This document shows, piece by piece, positions 33,988 through 42,806 of a stretch of 64,000 bases of DNA. The stretch covers positions 1 through 64,000 of the forward strand of contig DASVDC010000017.1 in NCBI GenBank assembly GCA_036381275.1. Reading direction: 5' to 3'. The position numbers and the translations under genes are program-made. Source of the stretch: UBA7803 sp036381275. Its GTDB lineage: Bacteria; Pseudomonadota; Gammaproteobacteria; Pseudomonadales; Azotimanducaceae. The notes beneath the pieces are model-generated. The model saw nothing but the letters and a program-made list of their open reading frames with translations. It made no database searches and had not been told where the DNA came from. Every line of letters starts with the position of its first letter. Position 1 is the stretch's first letter.

Positions 33988-34827
33988 TCAGCGTAGGCCG
34001 CTCGGCGGGTCCGGTATTGAACGAATCGGCGGCGCCGCGCGCCGCCACGCGGCCGCGAGCTCGAGCGGCGTCGAGCCGCAGATGCGCCTCGTCTCCCGGC
34101 AGAAGTGCGCCTGATCCGCGTAGCCGAGCTCGAGCGCCGTCGCCGCGGCCCAGCGGCGCTCCGTCGCGAGCGCCGGCAGCCGTTCGAGGAACGCGCCGAA
34201 GCGCAGGATGCGTTGCAGCGTCTTCGGCCCGTATCCGACCGAGGCGGCGCAGTCGCGATGGAGGCGGCGCTCGGAGACGCCGAGCGCGTTCGCGACGGAA
34301 GCGACGGTCGCGGACGGTGAGCGGAGCAGCTCGACGGCGTCGGACGCAGAGCTCCACCGGCCGCGCCGCGGATCCTCGAGACCTGCCACGAGCTCGATCA
34401 GCAGGTGCCGGCCGCGCTCGAGATCGGGGGCCGTCGCGAGCGCGCGTTCGAGCTCGCGCGTCGAGGTTCCGAGCAGCTCCGACAGCGGCAGCCGTCGATC
34501 CCGGATGGCCGTCGCCGGCCGGCCGAGCACGCGCAGCGCGCTGCCGGCGCGCAGCCGCACGCCGATCACCGGGCGCGGCGTCGCCAGCGAACCGTACAGC
34601 GCCCGAGTCGCTGGGCCCTGCACGACGAGCGCGCGCCCGTCCCAGACGACGTCCACGCACGCGTCCGGCAGCAGCCGGATCCGCCGGCGCCACCCCGGCT
34701 CGGCTTCCCAGGAGCACTCCGCGATCGACTCCACCCCGGCGGGGACCGCATACGCCCGATACGAGGAGATCGAGGCCGCGTCCGGCGCGGACGGGTCGGC
34801 GGCACGGGTCCGCAGCGGTATCGCCAT
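33988..34827 (-). CDS. AraC-family transcriptional regulator
   Basis: A 279-residue regulator. The N-terminal ~120 residues (LLPDACVDVVWDGRALVVQGPATRALYGS) are the DUF6597-like ligand domain common in this branch. The C-terminal HTH_18 domain has the first helix VASVANALGVSERRLHRDCAASVGYGPKTLQRILRF and the second AAATALELGYADQAHFCRETRRICGSTPLEL. It lies between the oligopeptidase gene (22 bases upstream stop) and the transglutaminase-like gene and could be co-transcribed with both. Confidence 0.92.
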   Translation of the reverse strand: MAIPLRTRAADPSAPDAASISSYRAYAVPAGVESIAECSWEAEPGWRRRIRLLPDACVDVVWDGRALVVQGPATRALYGSLATPRPVIGVRLRAGSALRVLGRPATAIRDRRLPLSELLGTSTRELERALATAPDLERGRHLLIELVAGLEDPRRGRWSSASDAVELLRSPSATVASVANALGVSERRLHRDCAASVGYGPKTLQRILRFGAFLERLPALATERRWAAATALELGYADQAHFCRETRRICGSTPLELAAAWRRAAPPIRSIPDPPSGLR

Positions 34828-34849
34828 CAGCCGGCCGCCCCGCAGCCGC

Positions 34850-36931
34850 TCATCCGGCGAGCCCCAGGCTGACCAGGATGAACGCGTACTCCTCGGCGAG
34901 CTCCTGCAGCGCGTCGAAGCGGCCCGACTGGCCGCGGTGGCCGGCGTCCATGTTGGTCTTCAGCAGCAGCCAGTTGTCGTCGGTCTTCAGCGTGCGCAGC
35001 TTCGCGACGTACTTCGCCGGCTCCCAGTAGGTCACCCGCGGGTCGTTCAGCCCGGCGGTCACCAGCATCGGCGGATAGGCGCCTTCGCGAAGCTGGTCGT
35101 ACGGCGAATACGAGCGGATGTACTCGAACGCGGCGGGATCCTCGATCGGGTTGCCCCACTCGGGCCACTCGATCGGCGTCAGCGGCAGGCTCGTGTCCAG
35201 CATCGTGTTCAGCACGTCGACGAACGGCACGTGCGCGACCACCGCGCCCCACAGCTCCGGCGCCTGGTTCACCACCGCGCCCATCAATTCGCCGCCGGCG
35301 CTGCCGCCGGCGATCGCGATGCGTCCCGCCGACGTATAGCACTCGTCGATCAGGAAACGCGCGACGTCGACGAAGTCGTTGAACGTGTTGGTGCGCTTGT
35401 CGAGCTTGCCGGCCTCGTACCAGGCGTAGCCGAGGTCGTCGCCGCCGCGGATGTGCGCGATCGCGAACACGAAGCCGCGCTCGAGCAGCGACAGCCGGTT
35501 CGCGGAGAAGCCGGGCATCGTCGCCATGCCGTAGGCGCCGTAGCCGTACAGATACAGCGGCGCGCTGCCGTCGCGAGGCAGGTCCCGCCGGTACACGAGG
35601 CTCACCGGCACCTGGGTGCCGTCCCGCGCGGTGGCCATCCGGCGCTCGGTCAGGTAGCGCGAAGCGTCGTAGCCGGTGGGGATCTCCTGGGTCTTCAGCG
35701 CCTCGAGCCGGCCGTCCGCGAAGTGGTAGTCGTAGACGGTCTCCGGCGTCACCAGCGACTGGTAGTGCACCCGCAGCGCCGGTGCGTCGTACTCCGGGTT
35801 CGGGCCGAGGCCGACGGTGTGGGTGGCTTCGGGGAAATCCAGCAGGTAGTCGCTGCCGTCGTCGTCCAGGATGCGGACCTGATCGAGGCCGTTCAGCCGC
35901 TCGCCGAGCACGATCCGGCCGCGGAAGCGCGCGAACCAGGTCAGGTATTGTTCGGCGGCACCGGCCACCTGCGTCTCCCAGTTGGCCTCCTGCGGGTCCG
36001 CCTCGGGCGCTCGGAACAGCGCGAAGTTCTTGTGGGTGGAATTGCTCATCACGTAGAACCAGCCTTCGCCGTGATCCACCGAGTACTCGTGGCCGCTGCG
36101 GCGCGGCGCGATCAGCCGCGGCTCGGCGGTCGGATCCGCCGCGGGCAGACAACGGATCTCGCTGGTCACGTGATCGCCGGTGCTGATGAGCAGGTACGCT
36201 TCCGAGGAGGTCTTGTCGATGCCGACGAAGAACGCTTCGTCGGCTTCCTCGTAGATCACCGGATCGTCGGCGCGCGGCGTGCCGAGCCGGTGCAGCCGCA
36301 CCTGGTGCGGGCGCCATTGCGGATTCACCACCACGTACAGGAACCGGCTGCTGTCCGCCGCCCACACCGGCGCCGCCAGCGTGTCCGGGATCGGCTCGTC
36401 GAGCAGCAGGCCCGTCTCCAGGTCCTTCACGTGCAGCGTGAAGCGTTCCGAGCCGTTGGTGTCGGCGCTCCAGGCGAGGTAGCGCGCGTTCGGGCTGACC
36501 GACAGGCCGCCGAGCACGAAATAGCTGTGCTCCTCGGCGAGCGCGGGCTCGTCGAGGATCACCTGCCAGGCCGGGTCCGAGGGCTCGGGGGGCCGGCGCG
36601 GGTCGCCGACCGGCGCCCGGAGCCAGATGCGGTACTGGGCGCCGTGCTCGAAGCGCCACTGGTACCAGTACGGGCCCTTGCGGTAGGGAACGGAGGCGTC
36701 CTCCTGGGGCTGGCGCGCCTTCAGCTGCTCGAACAGCTCCTCGATCAGCGGCGCGTACGGCCCCATCTGCGCCTCGAAATAGGCGTTCTCGGCGTGCAGG
36801 TAGTCGAGGATCTTCGGGTCCGAGACCTCCGGGTAGTTCGGGTCCTTCAGCCAGGCGTAGGGGTCCTCGATCGTCACGCCGTGGCACGTGTAGCGGTGCG
36901 GAATGCGCTCGGCGATGGGCGGTCGATGCAT
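34850..36931 (-). CDS. prolyl oligopeptidase family (S9A) serine peptidase
   Basis: A 693-residue oligopeptidase B/PREP-type enzyme. The N-terminal part (YTCHGVTIEDPYAWLKDPNYPEV) precedes a seven-bladed propeller, and the C-terminal alpha/beta hydrolase domain has Ser544 in AIAGGSAGGELMG, Asp in TAGLNDPRV and His in MDAGHRGQSGR. GAGGG lies five bases before ATG 36931. No signal peptide, so it probably trims short peptides in the cytoplasm. The divergent aldo/keto reductase gene starts 113 bases away, leaving room for promoters. Confidence 0.94.
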   Translation of the reverse strand: MHRPPIAERIPHRYTCHGVTIEDPYAWLKDPNYPEVSDPKILDYLHAENAYFEAQMGPYAPLIEELFEQLKARQPQEDASVPYRKGPYWYQWRFEHGAQYRIWLRAPVGDPRRPPEPSDPAWQVILDEPALAEEHSYFVLGGLSVSPNARYLAWSADTNGSERFTLHVKDLETGLLLDEPIPDTLAAPVWAADSSRFLYVVVNPQWRPHQVRLHRLGTPRADDPVIYEEADEAFFVGIDKTSSEAYLLISTGDHVTSEIRCLPAADPTAEPRLIAPRRSGHEYSVDHGEGWFYVMSNSTHKNFALFRAPEADPQEANWETQVAGAAEQYLTWFARFRGRIVLGERLNGLDQVRILDDDGSDYLLDFPEATHTVGLGPNPEYDAPALRVHYQSLVTPETVYDYHFADGRLEALKTQEIPTGYDASRYLTERRMATARDGTQVPVSLVYRRDLPRDGSAPLYLYGYGAYGMATMPGFSANRLSLLERGFVFAIAHIRGGDDLGYAWYEAGKLDKRTNTFNDFVDVARFLIDECYTSAGRIAIAGGSAGGELMGAVVNQAPELWGAVVAHVPFVDVLNTMLDTSLPLTPIEWPEWGNPIEDPAAFEYIRSYSPYDQLREGAYPPMLVTAGLNDPRVTYWEPAKYVAKLRTLKTDDNWLLLKTNMDAGHRGQSGRFDALQELAEEYAFILVSLGLAG

Positions 36932-37043
36932 GGACCCTCGGCTGTCGGCGGTCGTCGGCTCGGTCGAGACGGATTTCCTACGCGAATGCACGGGGAAACG
37001 CAAACCGTTACCATCCTGGCCCATCCGGCCGCTGGAGGGGCTC

Positions 37044-37985
37044 GTGGAGCATCGTCGCCTGGGCGAATCCGGACTGTACGTCTCGGAGGTGGGTATCGGC
37101 TGCAACAACTTCGGGCGTCGTATCGATGCCGATGCGACGCGCCGGGTGGTGGACGCAGCCCTCGACCACGGCATCGACTTCTTCGACACCGCCGACGTCT
37201 ACGGCGACCAGCGCTCCGAGGAGCTGCTCGGCCAGGCGCTGGGTGCCCGGCGGGACCGGGCGGTGATCGCGACCAAGTTCGGGATGCCCACCGGCCCGTC
37301 GCTGCACGAAAAGGGCGGCTCGCGGCGCTACGTGCGCCGCGCGGTGGAGGCGAGCCTGCGGCGGCTCGGCACGGACTACATCGACCTCTACCAGATGCAC
37401 GCCCCCGATCCGGCCACGCCGATCGAAGAAACGCTGAGCGTGCTCGACGATCTGGTGCGGGAGGGCAAGGTGCGCTACGTCGGCTGCTCCAACTTCGCCG
37501 GTTGGCAGATCGCCGATGCGGCCTGGACCGCCCGCCGCGGCGGCTACACGCCGTTCGTCACCGCGCAGAACCACTACAGCCTGCTCGAGCGTAGTGTCCG
37601 GCACGAGGTGCTGCCGGCCTGCCGCCGCTTCGGTCTCGGCCTGCTGCCGTACTTCCCGCTGGCGAGCGGCCTGCTGACGGGCAAGTACCGGCGCGGCAGC
37701 TCGCCGCCGGCGGACAGCCGGCTCGGCCTGATGGAAGCGATGGCCCGGCGCGTCCTGACCGAGCAGAACTTCGATCGGGTGGAAGCGCTCACGGCGTTCG
37801 CGAACGAGCGCGGTCACGAGCTGCTCGAGCTCGCGTTCTGCTGGCTGTTGTCGCAGCCCGAGGTGAGCTCGGTGATCGCCGGCGCCACCTCGCCGGAGCA
37901 GGTGGCGAGCAATGCCCGGGCCGCGGCCGGCTGGCGCCTGTCGGCCGACGAGATGAGCGAGCTCGAGCGGATCCTCGCGGGCTGA
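37044..37985 (+). CDS. aldo/keto reductase
   Basis: A 313-residue NADPH-dependent oxidoreductase of the AKR family. The active-site Asp and Tyr are in DFFDTADVYGDQRSEE, Lys in VIATKFGMP and His in LYQMHAPDP. The cofactor end has VRYVGCSNFAGWQI, TAQNHYSLLER and SVIAGATSPEQVASNA. The start is GTG 37044 (VEHRRLGESGL), following GGAGGGG. An upstream in-frame extension to 36903 is open but overlaps the divergent peptidase's 5' end. Substrate unknown. Confidence 0.92.
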   Translation: MEHRRLGESGLYVSEVGIGCNNFGRRIDADATRRVVDAALDHGIDFFDTADVYGDQRSEELLGQALGARRDRAVIATKFGMPTGPSLHEKGGSRRYVRRAVEASLRRLGTDYIDLYQMHAPDPATPIEETLSVLDDLVREGKVRYVGCSNFAGWQIADAAWTARRGGYTPFVTAQNHYSLLERSVRHEVLPACRRFGLGLLPYFPLASGLLTGKYRRGSSPPADSRLGLMEAMARRVLTEQNFDRVEALTAFANERGHELLELAFCWLLSQPEVSSVIAGATSPEQVASNARAAAGWRLSADEMSELERILAG

Positions 37986-38052
37986 GGGCCGGGCGCGTGT
38001 GTGGACGTTTCAACGTCGAAGCCGACCCGCTGCCGCCCGCGGCGCACGCCCG

Positions 38053-38532
38053 ATGATGTTCCTCGAGAGCGGCCACTGGCTCGGGCGCGGCAGCCTGCTG
38101 GCCGAGGGGCAGAGCCGCGGTCAGCCGCTCGACTGCCACGTGCTGGTGCAGCGCGACGAGGAGGGCGTCACGATCACCGGCGGCTGGCAGCTCCAGGGTG
38201 AGCCGGAGACGGAGCTGGTGGTGCGGCTCGCGAGCAACGACGTCGGCACCTACACGCTGACCGTCAGCGTCGCCGGCGATCGGCTGCAGGGCACCGCGAA
38301 GCTCGACAGCCCGCCGAACCTCGGCCTTCTGTGGAACGACAGCGGCAGCGTGCACGCCACGTTCACGCTGTTTGCGGTGTCGCGAGGCTACGGCTTTCGC
38401 GGCTTCGTGCGTGACTCGGGGACGCGCGGCAGCAACGGTGGCCGCGTGTTCACCTGGGAGATCGCGTTCTCGCTGAAGCAGGAAGTGATGAAGGGCGACA
38501 ACGTGGTGTCGCTGCATCGCCGACGGCGCTGA
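38053..38532 (+). CDS. conserved-looking protein of unknown function
   Basis: A 159-residue protein with alternating hydrophobic residues across CHVLVQRDEEGVTITGGWQL, ELVVRLASNDVGTYTLTVSV, TAKLDSPPNLGLLWND, HATFTLFAVSRGYGFRGFVRD and FTWEIAFSL, as expected of a beta-sandwich or lipocalin-like barrel. The tail is arginine-rich (VVSLHRRRR). I do not recognise a family and see no signal peptide. ATG 38053 has no ribosome site. It follows the aldo/keto reductase by 67 bases and may share its transcript. Convergent with yihY across 34 bases. Confidence 0.65.
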   Translation: MMFLESGHWLGRGSLLAEGQSRGQPLDCHVLVQRDEEGVTITGGWQLQGEPETELVVRLASNDVGTYTLTVSVAGDRLQGTAKLDSPPNLGLLWNDSGSVHATFTLFAVSRGYGFRGFVRDSGTRGSNGGRVFTWEIAFSLKQEVMKGDNVVSLHRRRR

Positions 38533-38566
38533 GCACTTCTCTCTCCTTTACTCTGTGGGTTTACAG

Positions 38567-39457
38567 TCAAGCGGTTCTGAGGCGCCCGTAGCGATCGGGT
38601 TCCACCGGCGACCCCCGATGGCGGGCGATGGTCTTGGTCAGCTCGACGCCGAAGAACAGGATCAGCGACGCGTAGTACACCCAGACCATCAGCACGACGG
38701 CCGATCCGGCGGCGCCGTACGCCGAGCCGACGCTGGCCTGGCCGAGATAGATGCCGATCGCCACCTTGCCGACGGTGAACAGCACCGCGGTGACGAATGC
38801 GCCGATGAGCGCGTTGCGCCAGAGGATGCGCGCGTTCGGCACGAACTTGAACAGCGTCGCGATCAGCACCGTGATCAGCGCGAGCGAGACGCCTTCGTTC
38901 AGCCCCTGCCAGAGCACCGGTGCGCCCGGCAGGTAGCGGTCCACCTGCTGATACAGCGCCGCGAGCACCGCGCTCATCACCAGGCTGACGAGCAGCAGGA
39001 AGCCGAGACCGAGCACCAGCGCGAACGCCACCAGGCGCGTCCAGAGGAAGCCGAACAGCGCGTTGCGCGGAGCCGCCTCCACGCCGAGGATCTGATTCAG
39101 CGCCGCCTGAAGCTGCGAGAACACGGTGGTCGCGCCGAGCACCATCAGACCGAGGCCGATGGTCATTCCCACCAGCCCCTGCTCGGGGCGGTCGGCGTTG
39201 CGGATCACCGTGCGCATCAGCGACGCGCCTTCCGGGCCGACGAGGTCGTTCATCTGCCTGATGAGCTGCTGCTGAACCTCCTGCTGGCCGAGCAGAAATC
39301 CGGCGAAGCCGGTAACGATCAGCAGCAGCGGTGCCATCGACAGCAGCGTGTAGTAGCTGAGTGCGGCCGCGAGCTGGAAGGGTTCGCCGGAGGCGAAGGA
39401 CTTAGCGGCGTCGATCGTCAGCGTGGCCGCCGTTCTGGCGAGCCGGGCGATCTGCAT
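38567..39457 (-). CDS. YihY/BrkB-like integral membrane protein
   Basis: A 296-residue membrane protein with six hydrophobic segments and the family's early signature AAALSYYTLLSMAPLLLIVTGFAGFLLG. Later stretches include LGLMVLGATTVFSQLQAALNQIL, 'LVLGLGFLLLVSLVMSAVL', ARILWRNALIGAFVTAVLF and GSAVVLMVWVYYASLILFFGVELTK. The physiological role of the family is unsettled, and BrkB-type names come from a Bordetella serum-resistance protein. ATG 39457 (GGGAG six bases upstream) is preferred to ATG 39463. Its first 56 bases lie inside the 3' end of the ParA-like gene in another frame. Confidence 0.88.
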   Translation of the reverse strand: MQIARLARTAATLTIDAAKSFASGEPFQLAAALSYYTLLSMAPLLLIVTGFAGFLLGQQEVQQQLIRQMNDLVGPEGASLMRTVIRNADRPEQGLVGMTIGLGLMVLGATTVFSQLQAALNQILGVEAAPRNALFGFLWTRLVAFALVLGLGFLLLVSLVMSAVLAALYQQVDRYLPGAPVLWQGLNEGVSLALITVLIATLFKFVPNARILWRNALIGAFVTAVLFTVGKVAIGIYLGQASVGSAYGAAGSAVVLMVWVYYASLILFFGVELTKTIARHRGSPVEPDRYGRLRTA

Positions 39458-40262
39458 CGGCATCTCCCGCAATGCCCCACGGCGGCATCGAAAGCAAAGA
39501 GTGGGCCACGGCCTCGGCCGGCTGTGCCGGCCCGTCCGCCGGCTCGGCGCCCGGCTCCTCCGCGGCGCTCGCGGGGGCATCGTCGAGCACGGGATGGCGG
39601 CGGGGCACCCGATCTTCGTCGATCCAGCGCATCAGCGCGCGCCACTGCCGCAGCTCCGGCCCCGCTTCCGACGCGCGCAGGTCCACGACTCCCTGCCCGT
39701 ATCGGGCCGATTTGACATAAGCCTGCACGTCCCGCAGCACGGCGACCACCGGCACGCCCAGGCTGTCGAGGAAGCGCATCAGCGCCTCGTAGGCCACGGT
39801 GTTGCGCTTGATCCGGTTGGCCACCACGCCGAGCACCCGCGGACCGCGCGGGACCCGGGCGTGCACCAGGAGATCGCCGATGCAGCGCGCCGCGGCGTGG
39901 ATGTCGATGTCGGACGGCAGCACCGGCACCAGAATCTTGTCGGCGCGGCGCACCGCGTCGACCAGCTCGTGACGGCTGAGCGCGGCGGCCGTGTCCACCA
40001 CGACCCTTTCCGTCTCCGGCGGAATGCGCATCGCGAAGCTGCGGGTGACGTTCGGCGGCGGGTCCTCGTACGCGGCGATGCCGTGGATGCGCGGCAGCTC
40101 AGTGCCGCGCAGCTTCAGCCAGCGCATGGCCGAGCCCTGCCGATCGCGATCGATCAGCGCCGTCCGGCGGTCCGCCCGGGCGTAGGCGGCGAGCAGATTG
40201 GTGGCGACGGTGGTCTTGCCGGAGCCGCCCTTCGGGTTGACCACCACCACTCGGAGAGTCAC
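39402..40262 (-). CDS. ParA-like ATPase, no ParB partner nearby
   Basis: A 286-residue ATPase with a deviant Walker A VVNPKGGSGKTT near the start, 'ALIDRDRQGSAMRWLKLRG' (Walker A' usually reads DxDPQ; here the Pro is Arg), and VVVDTAAAL for Walker B. The last ~50 residues are Pro/Ala/Glu-rich. GTG 40262 fits the family start, and an extension to GTG 40355 is open but low in quality. No ParB gene or parS site is visible. It overlaps the YihY gene, so it may place that protein or another membrane cargo rather than a chromosome. That is inference. Confidence 0.82.
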   Translation of the reverse strand: MTLRVVVVNPKGGSGKTTVATNLLAAYARADRRTALIDRDRQGSAMRWLKLRGTELPRIHGIAAYEDPPPNVTRSFAMRIPPETERVVVDTAAALSRHELVDAVRRADKILVPVLPSDIDIHAAARCIGDLLVHARVPRGPRVLGVVANRIKRNTVAYEALMRFLDSLGVPVVAVLRDVQAYVKSARYGQGVVDLRASEAGPELRQWRALMRWIDEDRVPRRHPVLDDAPASAAEEPGAEPADGPAQPAEAVAHSLLSMPPWGIAGDADADRPARQNGGHADDRRR

Positions 40263-40360
40263 GTGTGACGTAGTTCGAGATTCCGATGGTTCGAGTGTAG
40301 CCGGGGCGCGGCCGGGTTCCCGGGGCTCCTTCTCGCTTTTGCGAAGTCGCGTCACAGACT

Positions 40361-40419
40361 GTGGGAGCGGCCTCCGGCCGCGAACTTCCGGCTCGTTCGC
40401 GGGTAGCCGCCGCTCCCAC
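40361..40419. repeat. REP element pair, copy 3 (right arm diverged)
   Basis: The left arm 40361-40383 is identical to the other copies. The right arm 40397-40419 (TCGCGGGTAGCCGCCGCTCC...) has several changes in the stem, so the long hairpin is weakened. It lies between the ParA and SDR genes, both on the minus strand. Confidence 0.85.
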
Positions 40420-40441
40420 AGTCGAGTGAGGGATTTGCGGC

Positions 40442-41356
40442 TCAGATCTCGATCGGTGTCGCCGCCTCGCTCACCGCCTGGTCGTGGGCCTGCTTCGCCG
40501 CCATCAGCTCCGGCACGTAGCGGTCGAGCTCCTCCAGCGTCCAGACGCCGGAGCTCTTGTGGAACTGCTTGATCACGGCCGGCTGCTGCATCACCGCGAT
40601 GCCGCCGCGGCCGGTATGGAAGATCTGCCCGGTGATGCCGGCGCCGGCGTCGCTCGCGAGCCAGACCACGATCGGCGCGACGTGCTGCGGGCCGCCTTCC
40701 TCGAGGTCCTGCTGGCCGACCTTCTCGCCGCGGTTCTCGCGCAGCGGAATCGTCATCCGCGTCAGCGCGCCCGGCGAGATGGTGTTCACCGTGCAGCCGT
40801 ACTTCGCCAGCTCCAGCGCGAGTACCCGCGAGAAGCCGGCGATGCCGGCCTTCGCGGCGCCGTAGTTGGCCTGGCCGAAATTGCCGATCAGCCCGGACAC
40901 GCTCGAGAAGTTCACGATCCGGCAGCCGGTGCGGTTGTTCTCGCGGATGTAACGGGCGAACGGACGCGAGCAGACGTAGTGGCCCTTCAGGTGCACCGCC
41001 AGCACCCGGTCCCAGTCCTCCTCCTCCATGTTGAAGATGGTGCGGTCGCGCAGGATGCCGGCGTTGTTCACGAGGATGTCCATTGCGCCGAACGCATCGA
41101 GCGCCGTGCGCAGCAGGTTCTCGCCGCTCTGCACCTCCGCGACCGAGTCGGTGTTGCTCACCGCTTCGCCGCCGAGGGCGCGGATTTCAGCCACCACGTC
41201 GTCGGCGATCTTGCCCGTGCCGCTGCCGTCGGTGTTGCCGCCCAGGTCGTTCACCACGACCCGGGCGCCCTCGGCGGCCATCGCCAGCGCGATCTCACGG
41301 CCGATGCCGCGGCCGGCACCGGTGATCACCGCGACCTTGTCGTCGAGCCTTCCCAT
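40442..41356 (-). CDS. short-chain dehydrogenase/reductase
   Basis: A 304-residue classical SDR. It has the NAD(P)-binding GAGRGIGREIALAMAAEGARVVVNDLGG, the NNAG motif (ILVNNAGILRDR), catalytic Ser and Tyr-x-x-x-Lys in FSSVSGLIGNFGQANYGAAKAG, and a C-terminal tail longer than average (QQPAVIKQFHKSSGVWTLEELDRYVPEL), a tail also seen in multifunctional-enzyme-like 3-hydroxyacyl-CoA dehydrogenases. The ATG has GGGGAGGA upstream. It is second in a two-gene unit with the acyl-CoA dehydrogenase, 66 bases apart, so it may dehydrogenate a 3-hydroxyacyl-CoA made from that enzyme's product. Confidence 0.92.
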   Translation of the reverse strand: MGRLDDKVAVITGAGRGIGREIALAMAAEGARVVVNDLGGNTDGSGTGKIADDVVAEIRALGGEAVSNTDSVAEVQSGENLLRTALDAFGAMDILVNNAGILRDRTIFNMEEEDWDRVLAVHLKGHYVCSRPFARYIRENNRTGCRIVNFSSVSGLIGNFGQANYGAAKAGIAGFSRVLALELAKYGCTVNTISPGALTRMTIPLRENRGEKVGQQDLEEGGPQHVAPIVVWLASDAGAGITGQIFHTGRGGIAVMQQPAVIKQFHKSSGVWTLEELDRYVPELMAAKQAHDQAVSEAATPIEI

Positions 41357-41422
41357 CGCTGTCCTCCCCTGTCGAACCCTTCGTTGTGGACGAAGGCCCG
41401 CCGTCTCACGGGCGTGGGATGC

Positions 41423-42664
41423 TCAGCCGTCGGTCCAGGGAGCGGTACGCACCTCCTCGTCGACCGGGTACTTGCTGAGCTCCATCCGCGCGACCGTGCG
41501 GCGGTGCACTTCGTCGGGGCCGTCTGCGATCCGCAGCGTGCGCATGCTGGCGTACATCCGCGCCAGCGGGAACACCTGCGAGACGCCGGCGCCGCCGTGA
41601 ATCTGGATCGCGTCGTCGATCACCTTCAGCGCGATGTTCGGCACCGCCACCTTGATCTGCGCGATCTCGCTGCGCGCCACCTTGTTGCCCACCGTGTCCA
41701 TCATCCAGGCGGCCTTCAGCGTCAAGAGCCGCGCCATCTCGATGTTGATGCGGGCGTCGGCGATCTTGTCCTGGTTCCCGCCGAGGTCCGCGAGCTTCTT
41801 GCCGAACGCTTCCTTCGACAGCGCGCGCCGGCACATCAGCTCGAGCGCGCGTTCCGCGACGCCGATGGAGCGCATGCAGTGGTGAATCCGCCCCGGGCCG
41901 AGGCGCCCCTGGGCGATCTCGAAGCCCCGGCCGGAGCCGAGGATGATGTTCTCCTTGGGCACGCGCACGTTGGTGAAGCGCACGTGGCCGTGCCCGTGCG
42001 GGGCGTCGTCGTAACCGAACACGTGCATCATCTTCAGCACTTCGACCCCGGGCGTGTCCACCGGCACCAGGATCTGCGACTGCCGGGAGTGGCGCGGCGC
42101 GTCGGGCTCGGTCACGCACATCACGATCATCACCTTGCAGCGCGGATCGCCGATCCCCGAGGTCCACCACTTCTCGCCGTTCAGCACCCACTCGTCGCCT
42201 TCGAGGCGCGCCTCGAGGCTGATGTTGGTCGCGTCGGAGGAGGCGACGAACGGCTCGGTCATCGCGAACGCCGAGCGGATCTTGCCGTCGAGCAGCGGCT
42301 TCAGCCAGCGCTCCTTCTGCTCCGGCGAGCCGTAGCGCTCGAGCACTTCCATGTTGCCGGTGTCCGGAGCGGCGCAGTTCATCGCCTCGGAGGCCATCGG
42401 ATACTTGCCGAGGATCTCGGCGATGTGCGCGTAGTCGACGTTGGTCAGGCCGGCGCCGCGTTCGCTGTCCGGCAGAAAGAAGTTCCACAGGCCCCGCTCC
42501 TTGGCCTTCTCCTTCACTTCCTCCATCACCGCGGTCTCGCACCAGCGGCCGCCTTCCTCCACCTGACGGGCGTAAACCGGCTCGTTCGGCACGATGTACT
42601 CGTCGATGAACTTCTGGATGTCGTTGATGAGCGGTTTGACGCGGTCGGAAATGCCCAGATCCAT
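41423..42664 (-). CDS. acyl-CoA dehydrogenase (ACAD10/11-like)
   Basis: A 413-residue flavoenzyme of the ACAD10/11-like subset. It begins MDLGISDRVKPLINDIQKF, followed by FAMTEPFVASSDATNISL, 'WVLNGEKWWTSGIGDPRC', SIGVAERALELMCRRALSKEAFGK and IQIHGGAGVSQVFPLARMYA, with the tail ADGPDEVHRRTVARMEL. This subset often handles unusual or 4-hydroxy and branched acyl-CoAs. GAGGGGGAA lies just before ATG 42664. It leads the unit with the SDR and is divergent from a SixA-type phosphatase across 142 bases, where an AT-rich patch (GATACTAATACAG, 42763-42776 region) probably holds promoters. Confidence 0.93.
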   Translation of the reverse strand: MDLGISDRVKPLINDIQKFIDEYIVPNEPVYARQVEEGGRWCETAVMEEVKEKAKERGLWNFFLPDSERGAGLTNVDYAHIAEILGKYPMASEAMNCAAPDTGNMEVLERYGSPEQKERWLKPLLDGKIRSAFAMTEPFVASSDATNISLEARLEGDEWVLNGEKWWTSGIGDPRCKVMIVMCVTEPDAPRHSRQSQILVPVDTPGVEVLKMMHVFGYDDAPHGHGHVRFTNVRVPKENIILGSGRGFEIAQGRLGPGRIHHCMRSIGVAERALELMCRRALSKEAFGKKLADLGGNQDKIADARINIEMARLLTLKAAWMMDTVGNKVARSEIAQIKVAVPNIALKVIDDAIQIHGGAGVSQVFPLARMYASMRTLRIADGPDEVHRRTVARMELSKYPVDEEVRTAPWTDG

Positions 42665-42806
42665 TGCTTCCCCCTCAGGTGTTGTGGTGACCGCCGCCGT
42701 GCCATCCGCGCCGTCGACGAGCACGTCCCCGGCGAAAAATGGTGCGAAAAGCGGAAGGATTTTGATACTAATACAGACCGTTCGAGTTGTGCTACGGGAA
42801 GGCCGC

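Noticed and set aside
38567..40262. Toxin-antitoxin or plasmid-partition locus around the ParA-like gene
   Set aside because: No ParB, toxin or small paired gene is present; yihY is a membrane protein.
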